Assembly: GCF_020829645.1 (NCBI RefSeq) | Contig: NZ_JAIVFS010000003.1 | Span: 62,001 to 126,000, forward strand | DNA: 64,000 nt | Direction: 5' to 3' | Source of the DNA: Nostoc mirabile CHAB5784 | Lineage (GTDB): Bacteria; Cyanobacteriota; Cyanobacteriia; Cyanobacteriales; Nostocaceae | Shown: piece after piece, positions 44,371-53,488 of the stretch | How positions within the stretch are numbered: the first letter of the stretch is position 1 | How the letters are laid out: each line of letters opens with the position of its first letter | The notes under the pieces: model-generated | Told to the model about the DNA's origin: nothing | Database searches by the model: none | What the model saw: only the letters and a program-made list of their open reading frames with translations | Program-made: the position numbers and the translations under genes

Positions 44371-45852
44371 CTACCTAACGGAAAATGCCTCATTGAACCG
44401 CCGCGTCACAGGCTCAGTGATGAATGTCAAAATTGACTTTTTACGAGTGACAATTTCACCTGTAGCAGACATCCCTGGTGTAAATTCTACTTCTTGACCC
44501 CGCACGTTAACTGAGTGTTTACTTAACTTAATTCTGGTGGGAAAAACTAAGCCTAATTCTTTATCAACAATTGCATTTGGACTGACTTGCATAACTTCCC
44601 CATTCACAGTGCCAAATTCCTGGAAGGGGAAAGTCGCCATTTTCACTTTTGCCTTCATTCCTTGACGAATAAACCCAATATCGCGGTTGAGAACTTTCAC
44701 CTCTAGGAGCATTTCTTCCCCTTCCGGCAAAATTGACAGCAATTCTTCACCTGATTGCACTGGCCCCTTGGTGGCTTTAACTCTGTAAATTGTACCGGCA
44801 ACGGGAGCCTCAATTGTTTCTAAAGCTTGCTGCTTTCTCGCCTGCTCTAATTGGCCTTGAACAGTTGTCAGTTCTTCTTTACGCTTGTTGAACTGGGTCA
44901 AAATTTCACTTTGGCGTTCTGATGCTACACGCTGGGCCTGACTGCGTGCAGCATTGTAAGCTTGTTCTGCTTGGCGAATTTCTTGGACTTGAGCAGCAAT
45001 ATCTTTTTCTAATGATGTGACTTTATCTTGAGCCTCTGTTATTCTATTCTGGGCGTTAATCACTTCATCTTGCGCTCTAGTGATTTCTGTCTTTGCACGA
45101 GTTAATCTTTCTTGGGCATCCAAGTAATCGATACGAGGTACAGCACCAGGAGTCATTAGAGTGCGTAGGCTTTTTTCCCTTTGTTCGGCAAGTGCCAAAT
45201 TACTTTCAATTTTAATTCGGATGCTATCTGCGTTGACAAGGTTAGTTTTAGCATTGGCAACGCTGCTTTTGGCATTAACTAAGTTGTCTTGCAACCGAGT
45301 CAAGCGGACTTTGGCTTGATCTATAAGTGATATTTGGCGATTTGCTTCTGCTTCCGCCCCTGCTTGACGCGCTTGAAAGTCTTGCAGGCGGGAGCTTAAA
45401 AGTTCATCTTGCACTTTCGTCCCAGTAGTTTTGCCTCCGATGCGTTCTGCATCCAAACGTTGCAAATCATCCTGAATCAATCTAGAAGATTTGGCTAGGC
45501 GGGAAACATCGGTTATTTGCAAGTCTGGATCTTTTTGAATCAGAACTTCACCTTTAGTAACCCGATCGCCTTCTTTCACTTTAACAGCAACGATTGACCC
45601 CCCACCCAAGGATGTCACCGGTCTTACCTGCGTGGAAGCAATTAATTCCCCTGGTGCTGTTGCTACTTCATCTATTTGCGAAAAGTACGCCCAGGCGATC
45701 GCCCCAAATACGATGACGCTGATCGTTCCCGCTAATAATCTTGTGTATAGGGGCGGCAATTGCTGTACCGCTTTCCCCAATTCATAAGTGAGTTGTTCCT
45801 CTGGTTGGGCGAATCGCTCTTTTGTCTGACGTGCTTGAGCAGCATTTACCAT
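44371..45852 (-). CDS. HlyD-type membrane fusion protein
   Basis: The 493-residue protein has one membrane segment (residues 38-58), a biotinyl-lipoyl-like half motif (GGGSIVAVKVKEGDRVTKGE), a long coiled coil (about 130-340) and the second lipoyl half (EAPVAGTIYRVKATKGPVQS). It ends with the HlyD C-terminal beta domain (LKSSILTFITEP-like region). It should bridge an inner-membrane ABC exporter to an outer-membrane channel. The exporter at 38573 lacks a co-directional adaptor, so this is its likely partner, although it lies on the other strand beyond the protease. No TolC-like gene is in the window. Confidence 0.9.
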   Translation of the reverse strand: MVNAAQARQTKERFAQPEEQLTYELGKAVQQLPPLYTRLLAGTISVIVFGAIAWAYFSQIDEVATAPGELIASTQVRPVTSLGGGSIVAVKVKEGDRVTKGEVLIQKDPDLQITDVSRLAKSSRLIQDDLQRLDAERIGGKTTGTKVQDELLSSRLQDFQARQAGAEAEANRQISLIDQAKVRLTRLQDNLVNAKSSVANAKTNLVNADSIRIKIESNLALAEQREKSLRTLMTPGAVPRIDYLDAQERLTRAKTEITRAQDEVINAQNRITEAQDKVTSLEKDIAAQVQEIRQAEQAYNAARSQAQRVASERQSEILTQFNKRKEELTTVQGQLEQARKQQALETIEAPVAGTIYRVKATKGPVQSGEELLSILPEGEEMLLEVKVLNRDIGFIRQGMKAKVKMATFPFQEFGTVNGEVMQVSPNAIVDKELGLVFPTRIKLSKHSVNVRGQEVEFTPGMSATGEIVTRKKSILTFITEPVTRRFNEAFSVR

Positions 45853-45863
45853 ATATTTTTGTC

Positions 45864-45946
45864 CTTTGTCCTTTGTCCTTTGTCATTAGTCATTTGTCAT
45901 TTGTCCTTAGTTATTCACTAATGACCAATGACTAATGACTAATGAC
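45864..45946. repeat. Heptad short tandem repeat array
   Basis: TTTGTCC and TTTGTCA/TTAGTCA units followed by inverted ATGACTA/ATGACCA units fill the gap between the SDR stop and the HlyD start. Very similar arrays lie at 50254-50313 and 55054-55148. The two halves can form a hairpin. Confidence 0.85.
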
Positions 45947-45949
45947 TAT

Positions 45950-46825
45950 TCAAACTGCTAGATAACGCCGCAAAAAACTTTCTAATGTCTCCAACTGGAA
46001 GTTATAAATCGCTTCCAAATTGGCAATTTCATCTTTTGTACAGAAAAACTCATTTGCTAGCAATGTGCGATAAGTTCCTAAAGCTTTTTGGATTTGGGGA
46101 TTAATTAAACCCAATGCACTCTGTAACCCATCAATGGCAAATAGTGGTGAGTTAATTATTACTGGCTGTTTGTTGAAGATCCGACCAAAAATCCGGGGAA
46201 TATCTTCTCGTAATAAAATCTCCGGGCCTCCCACTGGTAAAATCTGGTTGCGAGCGCCTTCAACTGTCACAGAATCCACTACTATCCTTGCCAAATCATC
46301 GGTACTGACAATTGAGGTACGGTTTTTGCGATCGCCAATGAGCAAATACAATCCCGTTTCTCGAAATTGTTCTACTAGTGGCAGCAAGTTAGATGCTAAT
46401 CCAGATGGGCGTAAAATAGTGTAATTCAAGCCACTAGCTGACAAATATCGCTCTACGGCTCGTTTGGCTTTGAACACAGGAGCTTCTTCATATCCGCGAT
46501 CGGCTCCCAGTACGGAAATAAAGACAAAATGCTCTACGTCATTGGCTTTTGCTTGGTCTATTAGTTCAATGTTGGCGCGGTAATCTAAAGATAGGGCATC
46601 GCTATCAGAACCGTGGGCACTGATAACATACTTGACACCCCGACTAGCTTTCTGGATATCTCTTTCTTCTAGCAAGTCACCGATAAAGATTTCTGCACCC
46701 CGGTGTTCTAACTCGCTGTAGCGCGATGTCAGGCGGACAAATGTCCGCACGGACTGTTCTCGTTGTCGTAGGAGTCGCACAACTCTGCGACCGATTCCTC
46801 CCGTTCCTCCAGTTATTAGAAACAT
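45950..46825 (-). CDS. NAD(P)-binding SDR/NmrA-like protein
   Basis: The 291-residue protein begins MFLITGGTGGIGRRVVRLLR, the Rossmann glycine motif of atypical short-chain dehydrogenases. It continues with GAEIFIGDLLEERDIQKASR and FVFISVLGADRGYEEAPVFK; the usual catalytic Tyr-x3-Lys is not clear. Related proteins such as Ycf39 work as assembly or redox-sensing factors. It is upstream of the hlyD gene on the same strand, separated by the heptad repeat. The substrate is unknown. Confidence 0.82.
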   Translation of the reverse strand: MFLITGGTGGIGRRVVRLLRQREQSVRTFVRLTSRYSELEHRGAEIFIGDLLEERDIQKASRGVKYVISAHGSDSDALSLDYRANIELIDQAKANDVEHFVFISVLGADRGYEEAPVFKAKRAVERYLSASGLNYTILRPSGLASNLLPLVEQFRETGLYLLIGDRKNRTSIVSTDDLARIVVDSVTVEGARNQILPVGGPEILLREDIPRIFGRIFNKQPVIINSPLFAIDGLQSALGLINPQIQKALGTYRTLLANEFFCTKDEIANLEAIYNFQLETLESFLRRYLAV

Positions 46826-47098
46826 ATAAATACCTAAATTGAATAGTTACAGGGTTTATATAGCGATGTCTACGATGGGCTACGCCTACGCTCGTTTGTA
46901 TGCAATACACTTTGACCTCACTTCCATTCCTCTCTCCTAAAAGGAGAGAGGCTTTGAATCTTACTCCCCTTCCCTAGTAGGGAAGGGGTTGGGGGTTAGG
47001 TCTTTATTAGCCAATAAGTCACACCTTATTTATCTTAATCTCTAAAAATTATCCCCCACATCTTTGCAGATGCAGGGGATGGGGTAATGGGATTAGTT
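46826..47098. repeat. Gap with dispersed repeats
   Basis: GCGATGTCTACGATGGGCTA followed by CGCCTACGC lies at 46863-46891, the compact form of the repeat inserted in the subtilase. A CTCCCCTTCCCTAGTAGGGAAGGGG hairpin follows near 46964. No gene is seen. Confidence 0.6.
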
Positions 47099-47476
47099 TT
47101 ACTGGCTCAACAAGTCAACAGCTTGTTCAAGCGACATCTTAGCCTTGTGCAAATTCAGCAGGTTCTCCTGGTCGTATCGGTCAGGATAGCTCATTTTCCT
47201 GCCCTCCAAAGTTATCCGAATTAGTGCTGCTTGCTCATCTGTGGGTGAATTCATCTCTTCTATAGCAGAACTGATTATCTGGATAGCGTTAAAGTTAGGG
47301 AATTTTAACCCTTTACCTTGCTTCATTTGTTGCACGGCTAAAAGTGGAAATGCCATCAGAGTTACGATGTATGAGGTTTTGTATCCTGCATTTCCGGTTG
47401 GTTTGATGCCGTATCTACGACACAAATCGCGTAATTCTTTAATAGTCTTGATTTCAAGTTCGGAACGCGTGAACAT
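47099..47476 (-). CDS. Small SAP-like protein
   Basis: I take the ATG at 47476, giving 125 residues starting MFTRSELEIKTIKELRDLCR. A TTG at 47554 is the upstream alternative. The segment IKTIKELRDLCRRYGIKPTG looks like a SAP-type helix-extended-loop-helix, a small nucleic-acid-binding motif. The rest is helical with no other domain. It is divergent from another small DNA-binding-like gene and near a minisatellite, so an accessory or plasmid-derived origin is plausible. Confidence 0.62.
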   Translation of the reverse strand: MFTRSELEIKTIKELRDLCRRYGIKPTGNAGYKTSYIVTLMAFPLLAVQQMKQGKGLKFPNFNAIQIISSAIEEMNSPTDEQAALIRITLEGRKMSYPDRYDQENLLNLHKAKMSLEQAVDLLSQ

Positions 47477-47605
47477 AAAATAGTAGTGTCCATTTTTGAA
47501 ATTGGATATTGGTGGTTGTACTTCCGGCAAGTTGTAGCAACCACCAAAAAACAATTTAATCTAATGCCTACCAGTGATTCAATTTATATTTATATTTATA
47601 CATAA

Positions 47606-47794
47606 ATGCCTAACCCTAAAGGTCATTCAGAAAATTTAAAACCATTTAAATCAGAGAGGGAAGAACCTTTAAGTGAGCGTCTTAATTTACGTGTTACAAA
47701 AACTATGAAGGAAGAACTATCTACCAAGGATGATCCTCCAGAATTTTGCCGTCGTGCAATCCAGGAAGCATTAGATAAAGATAAAGAAAAGTAA
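47606..47794 (+). CDS. Small ribbon-helix-helix-like protein
   Basis: This 62-residue protein starts MPNPKGHSENLKPFKSEREE and contains LNLRVTKTMKEELSTKDDPP then EFCRRAIQEALDKDK, which looks like the strand-helix-helix of small cyanobacterial DNA-binding proteins. Proteins with the same MPNPKG start are, in my recollection, common in Nostocales. It is divergent from the SAP-like gene. Because it is short the call is moderate. Confidence 0.6.
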   Translation: MPNPKGHSENLKPFKSEREEPLSERLNLRVTKTMKEELSTKDDPPEFCRRAIQEALDKDKEK

Positions 47795-47879
47795 TCTCAA
47801 AGGGATAGTTGTCACAAGTGTGTGATATTACTGCAATGAGTCAGCAATTAAGGATATTGCTTTCTGAATATGCTTGATT

Positions 47880-48127
47880 GCTTGCGGAAAACACCGAAAT
47901 GATTAAGCAAACTGGGGTTTGAGAAAGTAAAAGCTGATTTTGCTTGCGGAAAACACCAAAATGAGAAAGCAAACTGGGGTTTGAGAAAGTAAAAGCTGAT
48001 TTTGCTTGCGGAAAACACCAAAATGAGAAAGCAAACTGGGGTTTGAGAAAGTAAAAGCTGATTTTGCTTGCGGAAAACACTGAAATGAGAAAGCAAACTG
48101 GGGTTTGAGAAAGTAAAAGCTCATTTT
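47880..48127. repeat. 62-bp minisatellite, four copies
   Basis: GCTTGCGGAAAACACC begins units at 47880, 47942, 48004 and 48066, exactly every 62 bases. Each unit continues with GAGAAAGCAAACTGGGGTTT and GAGAAAGTAAAAGCTGATTT. The units differ by only a few bases. There are no variable spacers, so it is not a CRISPR array. The period is not a multiple of three, so the repeated peptides in minus-strand frames are not real coding. Confidence 0.9.
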
Positions 48128-48194
48128 GAGAAAGTCAAATGCCATTTTGCTTATTAAATTCGACGTAACTTAAGTAATTACGTTAAGAAGATTT

Positions 48195-48268
48195 GTAGGT
48201 TGGGTTGAACGGAGTGAAACCCAACAAAGCCGTGAAAATGTTGGGTTTCGTTCCTCAACCCAACCTAC
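48195..48268. repeat. GTAGGTTGGGTTGAACGG hairpin repeat
   Basis: GTAGGTTGGGTTGAACGGAG and its inverted partner near 48240-48268 form a long imperfect stem. A second copy is inside the element at 43933-44294 (44024-44097). Such hairpins are widespread cyanobacterial repeats. Confidence 0.75.
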
Positions 48269-49299
48269 ATTAGAGTTATTTTTTAGGCAAAACTTACGCA
48301 GTATTGGCCTGGGTTAGAATCGTTGAAGAAGAATCGATATTTCTTGCAAAAGCCTCGGTATCTAGCAGCGCATTCATCCAAAGTTCGCAAAGACGCGATA
48401 AATCGCCGTCTCTTGCCTTAACCGAACCGTATTGCGAGTGGTGATGTGATAGCAAAATCCAGGTTGAAAATTTCGGGGTGAGCGAGTCATAAAGTGAGAT
48501 AAATTCTTGTTTAGTCCTCTTGAGAGGACTTTCGCTATTAGCCGTAGGTTTCTAACCTATGGCGGGTAATGGATTCAAATGTAAGATTCTGAACTCAGGT
48601 ATTTGCATGATTGCAGAATGTTGGCATTGCATACACGTCCGCCTCAGAATAAATTCTGCGGCTCATAGCGAAAGTCATCTAAAGCTGACTGAAATTCTTG
48701 TTTTACCCGCATTTCCAGCCATATCATGTGCGACTTAATACTTATGTCATTGCGAGCGGAGCGTGGCAATCCCAAATCTTTGCGATTGCTACCCTGCGGG
48801 AACGCCAAAGGCGAACATTCCACTTCGTTGCATACCCAACTCTTGGAGAGGCTGCGCCAACGGGAACGCCAGGGGCGAACGCAATAACATATCGTAAGTG
48901 ATTTGCCGAACTTGATATCATATCATGTCCGCTTGATTGCTTATTAAACCCGAATCACCCCACCCCGCCAAAGCTACGCTTTGTCTCCCCTCCCCTTGGT
49001 AAGGGGAGGGGATTAAGGGGTGGGGTGCAATGACTATGGGAATCACAACTAATTACCCGAACTTGATATCAGAGGCTAGAAAGGAATCTGGGAAAAGTTT
49101 TCCCAATTTAAAATCCCCCCACATCTTTGTAGATGCAGGGGGAGTATTAACAATTCAAAATGACGCTCGCAGACTCGCTCATAGCGTTGCCATGCCGTTG
49201 GCGCAGCCTAAGAAGAGAAGGCTTTACGCTGCGCTAACAAAATTCAAAATTGTTTCAGATGGGGATTTAAACGCTTTGTGCAAACAGCCCACCTCAAAA
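48269..49299. repeat. Gene-poor kilobase built of repeats
   Basis: The segment holds the right-end sequence of the 155-bp MITE family at 48417-48434 and small hairpins AGTCCTCTTGAGAGGACT (48512) and GCCGTAGGTTTCTAACCTAT (48540). It also holds a GC-rich repeat with GGGAACGCC..GGCGAAC twice near 48798-48880, a CCCCTCCCCTTGGTAAGGGG hairpin at 48988 and another GC-rich repeat at 49160-49240. No supportable gene is seen. Confidence 0.65.
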
Positions 49300-50202
49300 C
49301 TATTCAGAAGCTTTGTTATTAGCTCTATTAGCCCGCGCCTCAGCTGAAGCCATCACCTCTTCCATATTCTCCAGCACTTCGCCAGGGAAGTTTTCCAAAA
49401 CTCTGGTAGAAAGAGCAACCCGCCCTTTACCCTCATCCAAGTCAATAATTACAGCTTTAACTGGCTGACCAACTTGAAATACCTTTTCTAATGAGTCGAT
49501 GAATTTTTGGCTTACCTGCTTGATATGAAGCAAAGCCCCCATACCATTTAAATCGACAAACACACCAAAAGGTTTGATGCCAGTAACTTTACCTTCCACC
49601 AGTTGACCTAGTTCTAATAAGCTGAAGTTGCTAGAACGAGTTGCTAATCGCTGGGAAAGAATGAGTTTGTTGGTGTTTTTATTAATTTCCAAAAAGCCCA
49701 CAGTCAGATTTTGACCTTTGAGTGCTTCTAAATTATCACGCTCGGCCAGGTGCGATCGCGGAATAAATCCCCGCAAAGAGAGAATATCGACGGTGACACC
49801 ACCTTTATTTACACCCATAACCCGTACTTGCACAGTCTGAGCATTTTCCTGCATTTGGGCCAGTCGTTCCCAGATTTGCTGAATTTCCAACTGCTTTCGA
49901 GAAAGAGTGACTTGACCTTCTGCATCCTGATCTCGGATAATCAAAAACTGCATTTCCTCTTGCAATGGCAGCACCTCCGATAAATCGGTAACTGCTCTCA
50001 AAGAAGCCTCATCGCGCGGCAGAAAAGCTGACGACTTACCACCAATATCGACATAAGCTCCATCATGGTCAAGTTGGAACACTTTGCCATGTACAACCTG
50101 TCCTTTTTGAAACTGGTAGTCGTGTTTTTCTAGTGCTTTAGCAAAATCGTCCATTGTAAACGGCGAATTAGCTGTTTGAGAAAGTTTCGATTCGGAATTC
50201 AT
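49300..50202 (-). CDS. rps1b: S1-domain RNA-binding protein, ribosomal protein S1 homologue
   Basis: The 300-residue protein carries three S1 motifs: KGQVVHGKVFQLDHDGAYVD (about 33), AQTVQVRVMGVNKGGVTVDI (about 122) and LGQLVEGKVTGIKPFGVFVD (about 203). Cyanobacteria often have two S1-like proteins of about 300-350 residues; this shorter form is closest to the second one (rps1b), so the symbol is provisional. It binds mRNA during translation initiation. It is followed by an independent hydrolase unit upstream on the same strand. Confidence 0.85.
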   Translation of the reverse strand: MNSESKLSQTANSPFTMDDFAKALEKHDYQFQKGQVVHGKVFQLDHDGAYVDIGGKSSAFLPRDEASLRAVTDLSEVLPLQEEMQFLIIRDQDAEGQVTLSRKQLEIQQIWERLAQMQENAQTVQVRVMGVNKGGVTVDILSLRGFIPRSHLAERDNLEALKGQNLTVGFLEINKNTNKLILSQRLATRSSNFSLLELGQLVEGKVTGIKPFGVFVDLNGMGALLHIKQVSQKFIDSLEKVFQVGQPVKAVIIDLDEGKGRVALSTRVLENFPGEVLENMEEVMASAEARANRANNKASE

Positions 50203-50253
50203 GACTTTTGGAGATTAATTGTTATTTGATATGGTGCAACCGGAGTTTAGATT

Positions 50254-50313
50254 GTCATTAGTCACTTGTCGTTTATTATTCACTAATGACTAATGACTAA
50301 TGACTAATGACTA
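50254..50313. repeat. Heptad repeat array at a stop codon
   Basis: GTCATTAGTCACTTGTC and inverted ATGACTA units (x4) fill the gap between the dienelactone hydrolase stop and the S1-protein start. The TAG stop of the hydrolase is inside the last unit. Confidence 0.8.
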
Positions 50314-51051
50314 ATTCAGTTGACTAAAGAGTTGTTTGACTTGCTCCCAAGCATCAGCAGCAGCTTTAGGATTATAACTGGCACGACGGTCACAGAAAAA
50401 TCCGTGATCAGCTCCATCGTAGCGAAACACACGATGAGGAATTTTATATTTTTCTAACTCTGCTTCAATTTCATCTACTTGTTCGGGTGGGATGCTAGCA
50501 TCTGCTGTGCCAAAGAAGGCATAGAGAGTGCCTGGAATTTTTCTGGTGCGGGTAACAGTGGGAGCTACACCTCCTGGTGTGCGGGTGGTAATTCCAGCAC
50601 CGTAGAAGGAAGCCGTAGCTTTAATATCTGGTAAAGTGGCTGCAAGATATGCGACATGGCCGCCAAAGCAGAAGCCAATACAACCAAAGCCATCTTTTTT
50701 GACTTGAGGCAGATTTTTGAGATAGTCAATTGCTAGTTGAATATCGCTCAATAACTCTGATGCTTGAGTTTGCATGGCGTAGCCTCTGCCCGTTTCAATA
50801 TCTTCGGGTGTGTATCCGGTTTCAAAACCAGGAGCAATCCGTTGAAAAAGTGCAGGTGCTATCGCTACATATCCAAGTTTGGCAATCCGTTCTGTAACAT
50901 CCCGAATGTGAACATTGACGCCAAAAATCTCTTGTAATACTACAACTCCTGGATAAGATCCAGATTCTTTTGGCTCTGCAAGATTTGCAGATACTTGAAT
51001 ATTATCTTGCAAAAGATTAACCGTTGTGGTAATTATTGCTTGCTCTGTCAT
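50311..51051 (-). CDS. Dienelactone hydrolase family protein
   Basis: This 246-residue alpha/beta hydrolase has the DLH nucleophile motif GCIGFCFGGHVAYL (Cys nucleophile), the Asp in FFGTADASIPPEQ and the His in YDGADHGFFCD. The N-terminal GVVVLQEIFGVN carries the conserved Glu-Ile-Phe-Gly. It would hydrolyse lactone or ester substrates; the natural one is unknown. It is monocistronic. Confidence 0.93.
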   Translation of the reverse strand: MTEQAIITTTVNLLQDNIQVSANLAEPKESGSYPGVVVLQEIFGVNVHIRDVTERIAKLGYVAIAPALFQRIAPGFETGYTPEDIETGRGYAMQTQASELLSDIQLAIDYLKNLPQVKKDGFGCIGFCFGGHVAYLAATLPDIKATASFYGAGITTRTPGGVAPTVTRTRKIPGTLYAFFGTADASIPPEQVDEIEAELEKYKIPHRVFRYDGADHGFFCDRRASYNPKAAADAWEQVKQLFSQLN

Positions 51052-51338
51052 AATAATTTTTACCAGTGCTGTATGATTAGCCGTGTGTTTATTTGATATA
51101 ACTATGCCAGTATGCCCAGGTTATTTCCATTTAAATGATCAATTACCAATAGGAGCGCATTAGAAATTTGTACCAGAAAAACTTTATATCTAAATAAAAT
51201 ATTTGACATGTAGCAAATGCAGCTGGTCAGTAAAAGAGTGTTGAGTTAAAAGTGCTGAGTAGAAAAGCAACACTTAAATACTCCCTACTCCCCACTCCCC
51301 ACTCCCCACTCCCCACTCAGTATTCAAGAGGTTTGCTG

Positions 51339-52322
51339 ATGATTCAATTCCGTATTCAGCCAGACAGCGAAATTCCCGCATCAACCCAGCTGTTTAATCA
51401 AATCCGGTTTGCGATCGCTTCTCGGCAATATCCCCCTGCTTACAAATTGCCAAGCACAAGGGCATTAGCAATGCAAACTGGGTTACACCGTAATACCATT
51501 AGCAAAGTTTACCGTCAACTAGAAGAAGACGGATTTGTTGAAAGTATGGCTGGTTCAGGAATTTATGTTCGTCCCCAAGGTCATGAGGGCGGTAGCAGGC
51601 TGCAATCACCAATACTCAAACAAAATCCCGATGCATATCAAGTTGTCCAGAAAGCACTCGATGATTTGCTCACCCAAGGATGTTCACTCAATCAAGCCAG
51701 AGAGCTATTTTTAGCAGAAATTGACTGGCGCTTGCGTTGTAGTGCGCGGGTACTGGTTGCAGTTCCATCTTATGACATGGGTGCTGGTGAGTTGATGGTG
51801 TATGAATTAGAGCGATCGCTAAAAATACCAGTCCAGTTGGTAGCAATGGAAGAATTAACAGCTGTGTTAGATAAAACTACCTCTGCGACAGTAGTCACAA
51901 GTCGGTATTTTATCAGTAATGTGGAAGCGATCGCAGCTCCTAAAGCTGCACGGGTAATTCCTCTGGATATCTACGACTACAGCAAAGAACTCAGTTTATT
52001 GAAAACCCTACCAAAAGAAAACTGTGTAGGCATAGTTAGCCTCAGTTCTGGGATTGCACGAGCAGCAGAAGTCATCCTCCACGGTTTGCGAGGAGATGAA
52101 CTACTAGTGATGACTGCACAACCAAAAGATGCTTATAAACTTCAAGCTATGGTTAAACGGGCTGAGGTAATCATAAGCGATCAAGCCAGTTTTATGGCAG
52201 TCCAAGCAGCCGTGCAAGCATCTGATGAAGATATTATTCGTCCACCGAAGCTGATTAAAGTTGAAAATTATATAGGTACTAACTCAATTAACTTGCTAAA
52301 ACGGGAACTAGGTTTAGGTTAA
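51339..52322 (+). CDS. plmA: GntR-family regulator, PlmA-like
   Basis: The 327-residue protein begins MIQFRIQPDSEIPASTQLFN, then a GntR winged helix (KLPSTRALAMQTGLHRNTIS then KVYRQLEEDGFVESMAGSGI). A C-terminal region specific to cyanobacteria follows. PlmA is the cyanobacterial GntR protein that interacts with PII/PipX; the length and N-terminal sequence match as I remember them. The start is ATG at 51339 with AGAGG 9-13 bases before it; the in-frame extension upstream consists of CCCCACT heptad repeats. It is monocistronic. Confidence 0.78.
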   Translation: MIQFRIQPDSEIPASTQLFNQIRFAIASRQYPPAYKLPSTRALAMQTGLHRNTISKVYRQLEEDGFVESMAGSGIYVRPQGHEGGSRLQSPILKQNPDAYQVVQKALDDLLTQGCSLNQARELFLAEIDWRLRCSARVLVAVPSYDMGAGELMVYELERSLKIPVQLVAMEELTAVLDKTTSATVVTSRYFISNVEAIAAPKAARVIPLDIYDYSKELSLLKTLPKENCVGIVSLSSGIARAAEVILHGLRGDELLVMTAQPKDAYKLQAMVKRAEVIISDQASFMAVQAAVQASDEDIIRPPKLIKVENYIGTNSINLLKRELGLG

Positions 52323-52525
52323 TCCAAGGATAATTAAGAGAGGGGAAGAATTGCATAGGCGGACACACCTAACAAATAACTCAGGATTATGATTGTAGAA
52401 ATGCAACCCTCTATTGGTTTGGTAGAAGCACTCAAGTAGATGTATGTCTGCTGTTTACTGGCACTCAGCTATATTGATTCAGCTACTTACTAAATCATCC
52501 AATAAAGGAACTGTTAAGAGGCAAT

Positions 52526-53113
52526 ATGAGTATCTCACTTCTAGACTATCCCATACAAGAGAAACTAGTAACCGTCGCTGATGTTTCTTGGGAGGAATTT
52601 AAAGGTATTGAGGCACAGTTAAAGGACAACCGCAATGTCCGACTCTCCTATTTGTCAGGAATATTAGAAATTATGTCGCCTATTGGTGAAAAACATGAGT
52701 ACGTCAAAACAACTCTTGGATACTTGCTAGAAGCTTACATGAGAGAGTTGGGAATCCGGTTCTACGGCCGTGGTGGTTTTACTCTAGAAAAACCTGGGTA
52801 TGCTTCTGGCACACCAGATGAATCTTACTGCATTGGCAGCAATAAAGAAACGCCAGATATTGTTATTGAAGTTATTGTTACTAGTGGCACCATTAACCGA
52901 AAAGAGTTATACAAACCCAAGAAAGTGCCTGAAGTTTGGTTCTGGAAATCTGACCAGATAAAGATATTCCGTTTAAATGCGACTGTCGAGTATGAAGAAG
53001 TAAACCGTAGTGGTTTCTTCCCAAATTTAGACCCAGCTTTGTTGCTGCAATATATCGCACATCCTGACCAGTATGACGCTATTGCCGAATTTGTGCAGGC
53101 TATCCGAAAATAA
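52526..53113 (+). CDS. Uma2-family PD-(D/E)XK nuclease-like protein
   Basis: The 195-residue protein has the Uma2 layout: an N-terminal WEEFKGIEAQL, the YLSGILEIMSPIGEKHEYVK segment and the core PDIVIEVIVTSGTINRKELY with Asp, Glu and a Lys downstream. These proteins are very numerous in cyanobacteria. They have a restriction-nuclease-like fold, but their substrates are not established. AAGAGG lies 9-14 bases upstream of the ATG. Confidence 0.88.
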   Translation: MSISLLDYPIQEKLVTVADVSWEEFKGIEAQLKDNRNVRLSYLSGILEIMSPIGEKHEYVKTTLGYLLEAYMRELGIRFYGRGGFTLEKPGYASGTPDESYCIGSNKETPDIVIEVIVTSGTINRKELYKPKKVPEVWFWKSDQIKIFRLNATVEYEEVNRSGFFPNLDPALLLQYIAHPDQYDAIAEFVQAIRK

Positions 53114-53488
53114 CATTTTGTAACTAACCGTGACGCAAAAGCAGGTAACGAGTGTCTCAATAATGGGTTTATCCAGAACGAATCGCACCATGTATTGCAG
53201 CACGATACATAATTAACTTTTTTAAAAGTTCATTGATTAAATAGCAACTAAAACTATATTGTGAAGTGAGCCTTTAAAACCTCCATTCCCTTGTAGGGAA
53301 GGGAATTAGTACAGATCGGCAAAAATAAACCTACCATTTCATTACAGCCAGAAAGCCCAAATTAAAGCATGGGTAACTTTTGACTTCCGTCTTGCGGTAC
53401 TAGGGAGTTAGGTTTGCGAAGCTTAGATGTTACCAAAAATACTTTTAAAACATCCTCTAATACCGTATAAACATCAGAGGTTTTAACC
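53114..53488. repeat. Gap with repeat fragments
   Basis: A CTTCCGTCTTGCGGTACTAG repeat lies at 53383-53402 (related copies near 35011 and 36356). ACTTTTAAAACATCCTCTA near 53441-53459 matches one end of the 206-bp MITE family, without a left end. A CATTCCCTTGTAGGGAAGGG hairpin lies near 53284. No gene is seen. Confidence 0.6.

Noticed and set aside
47841..48145. Minus-strand open frames with repeated Phe/Leu-rich peptides, and a possible CRISPR array
   Set aside because: They are products of the 62-bp tandem repeat. The period is not a multiple of three, so all three frames show the same peptides. There are no unique spacers, so it is not CRISPR.
48698..48901. 67-codon plus-strand frame
   Set aside because: It consists of GGAACGCC/GGCGAAC repeats with no family resemblance.
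49030..49347. 105-codon plus-strand frame
   Set aside because: It overlaps the end of the S1-protein gene on the other strand and crosses a GC-rich repeat.
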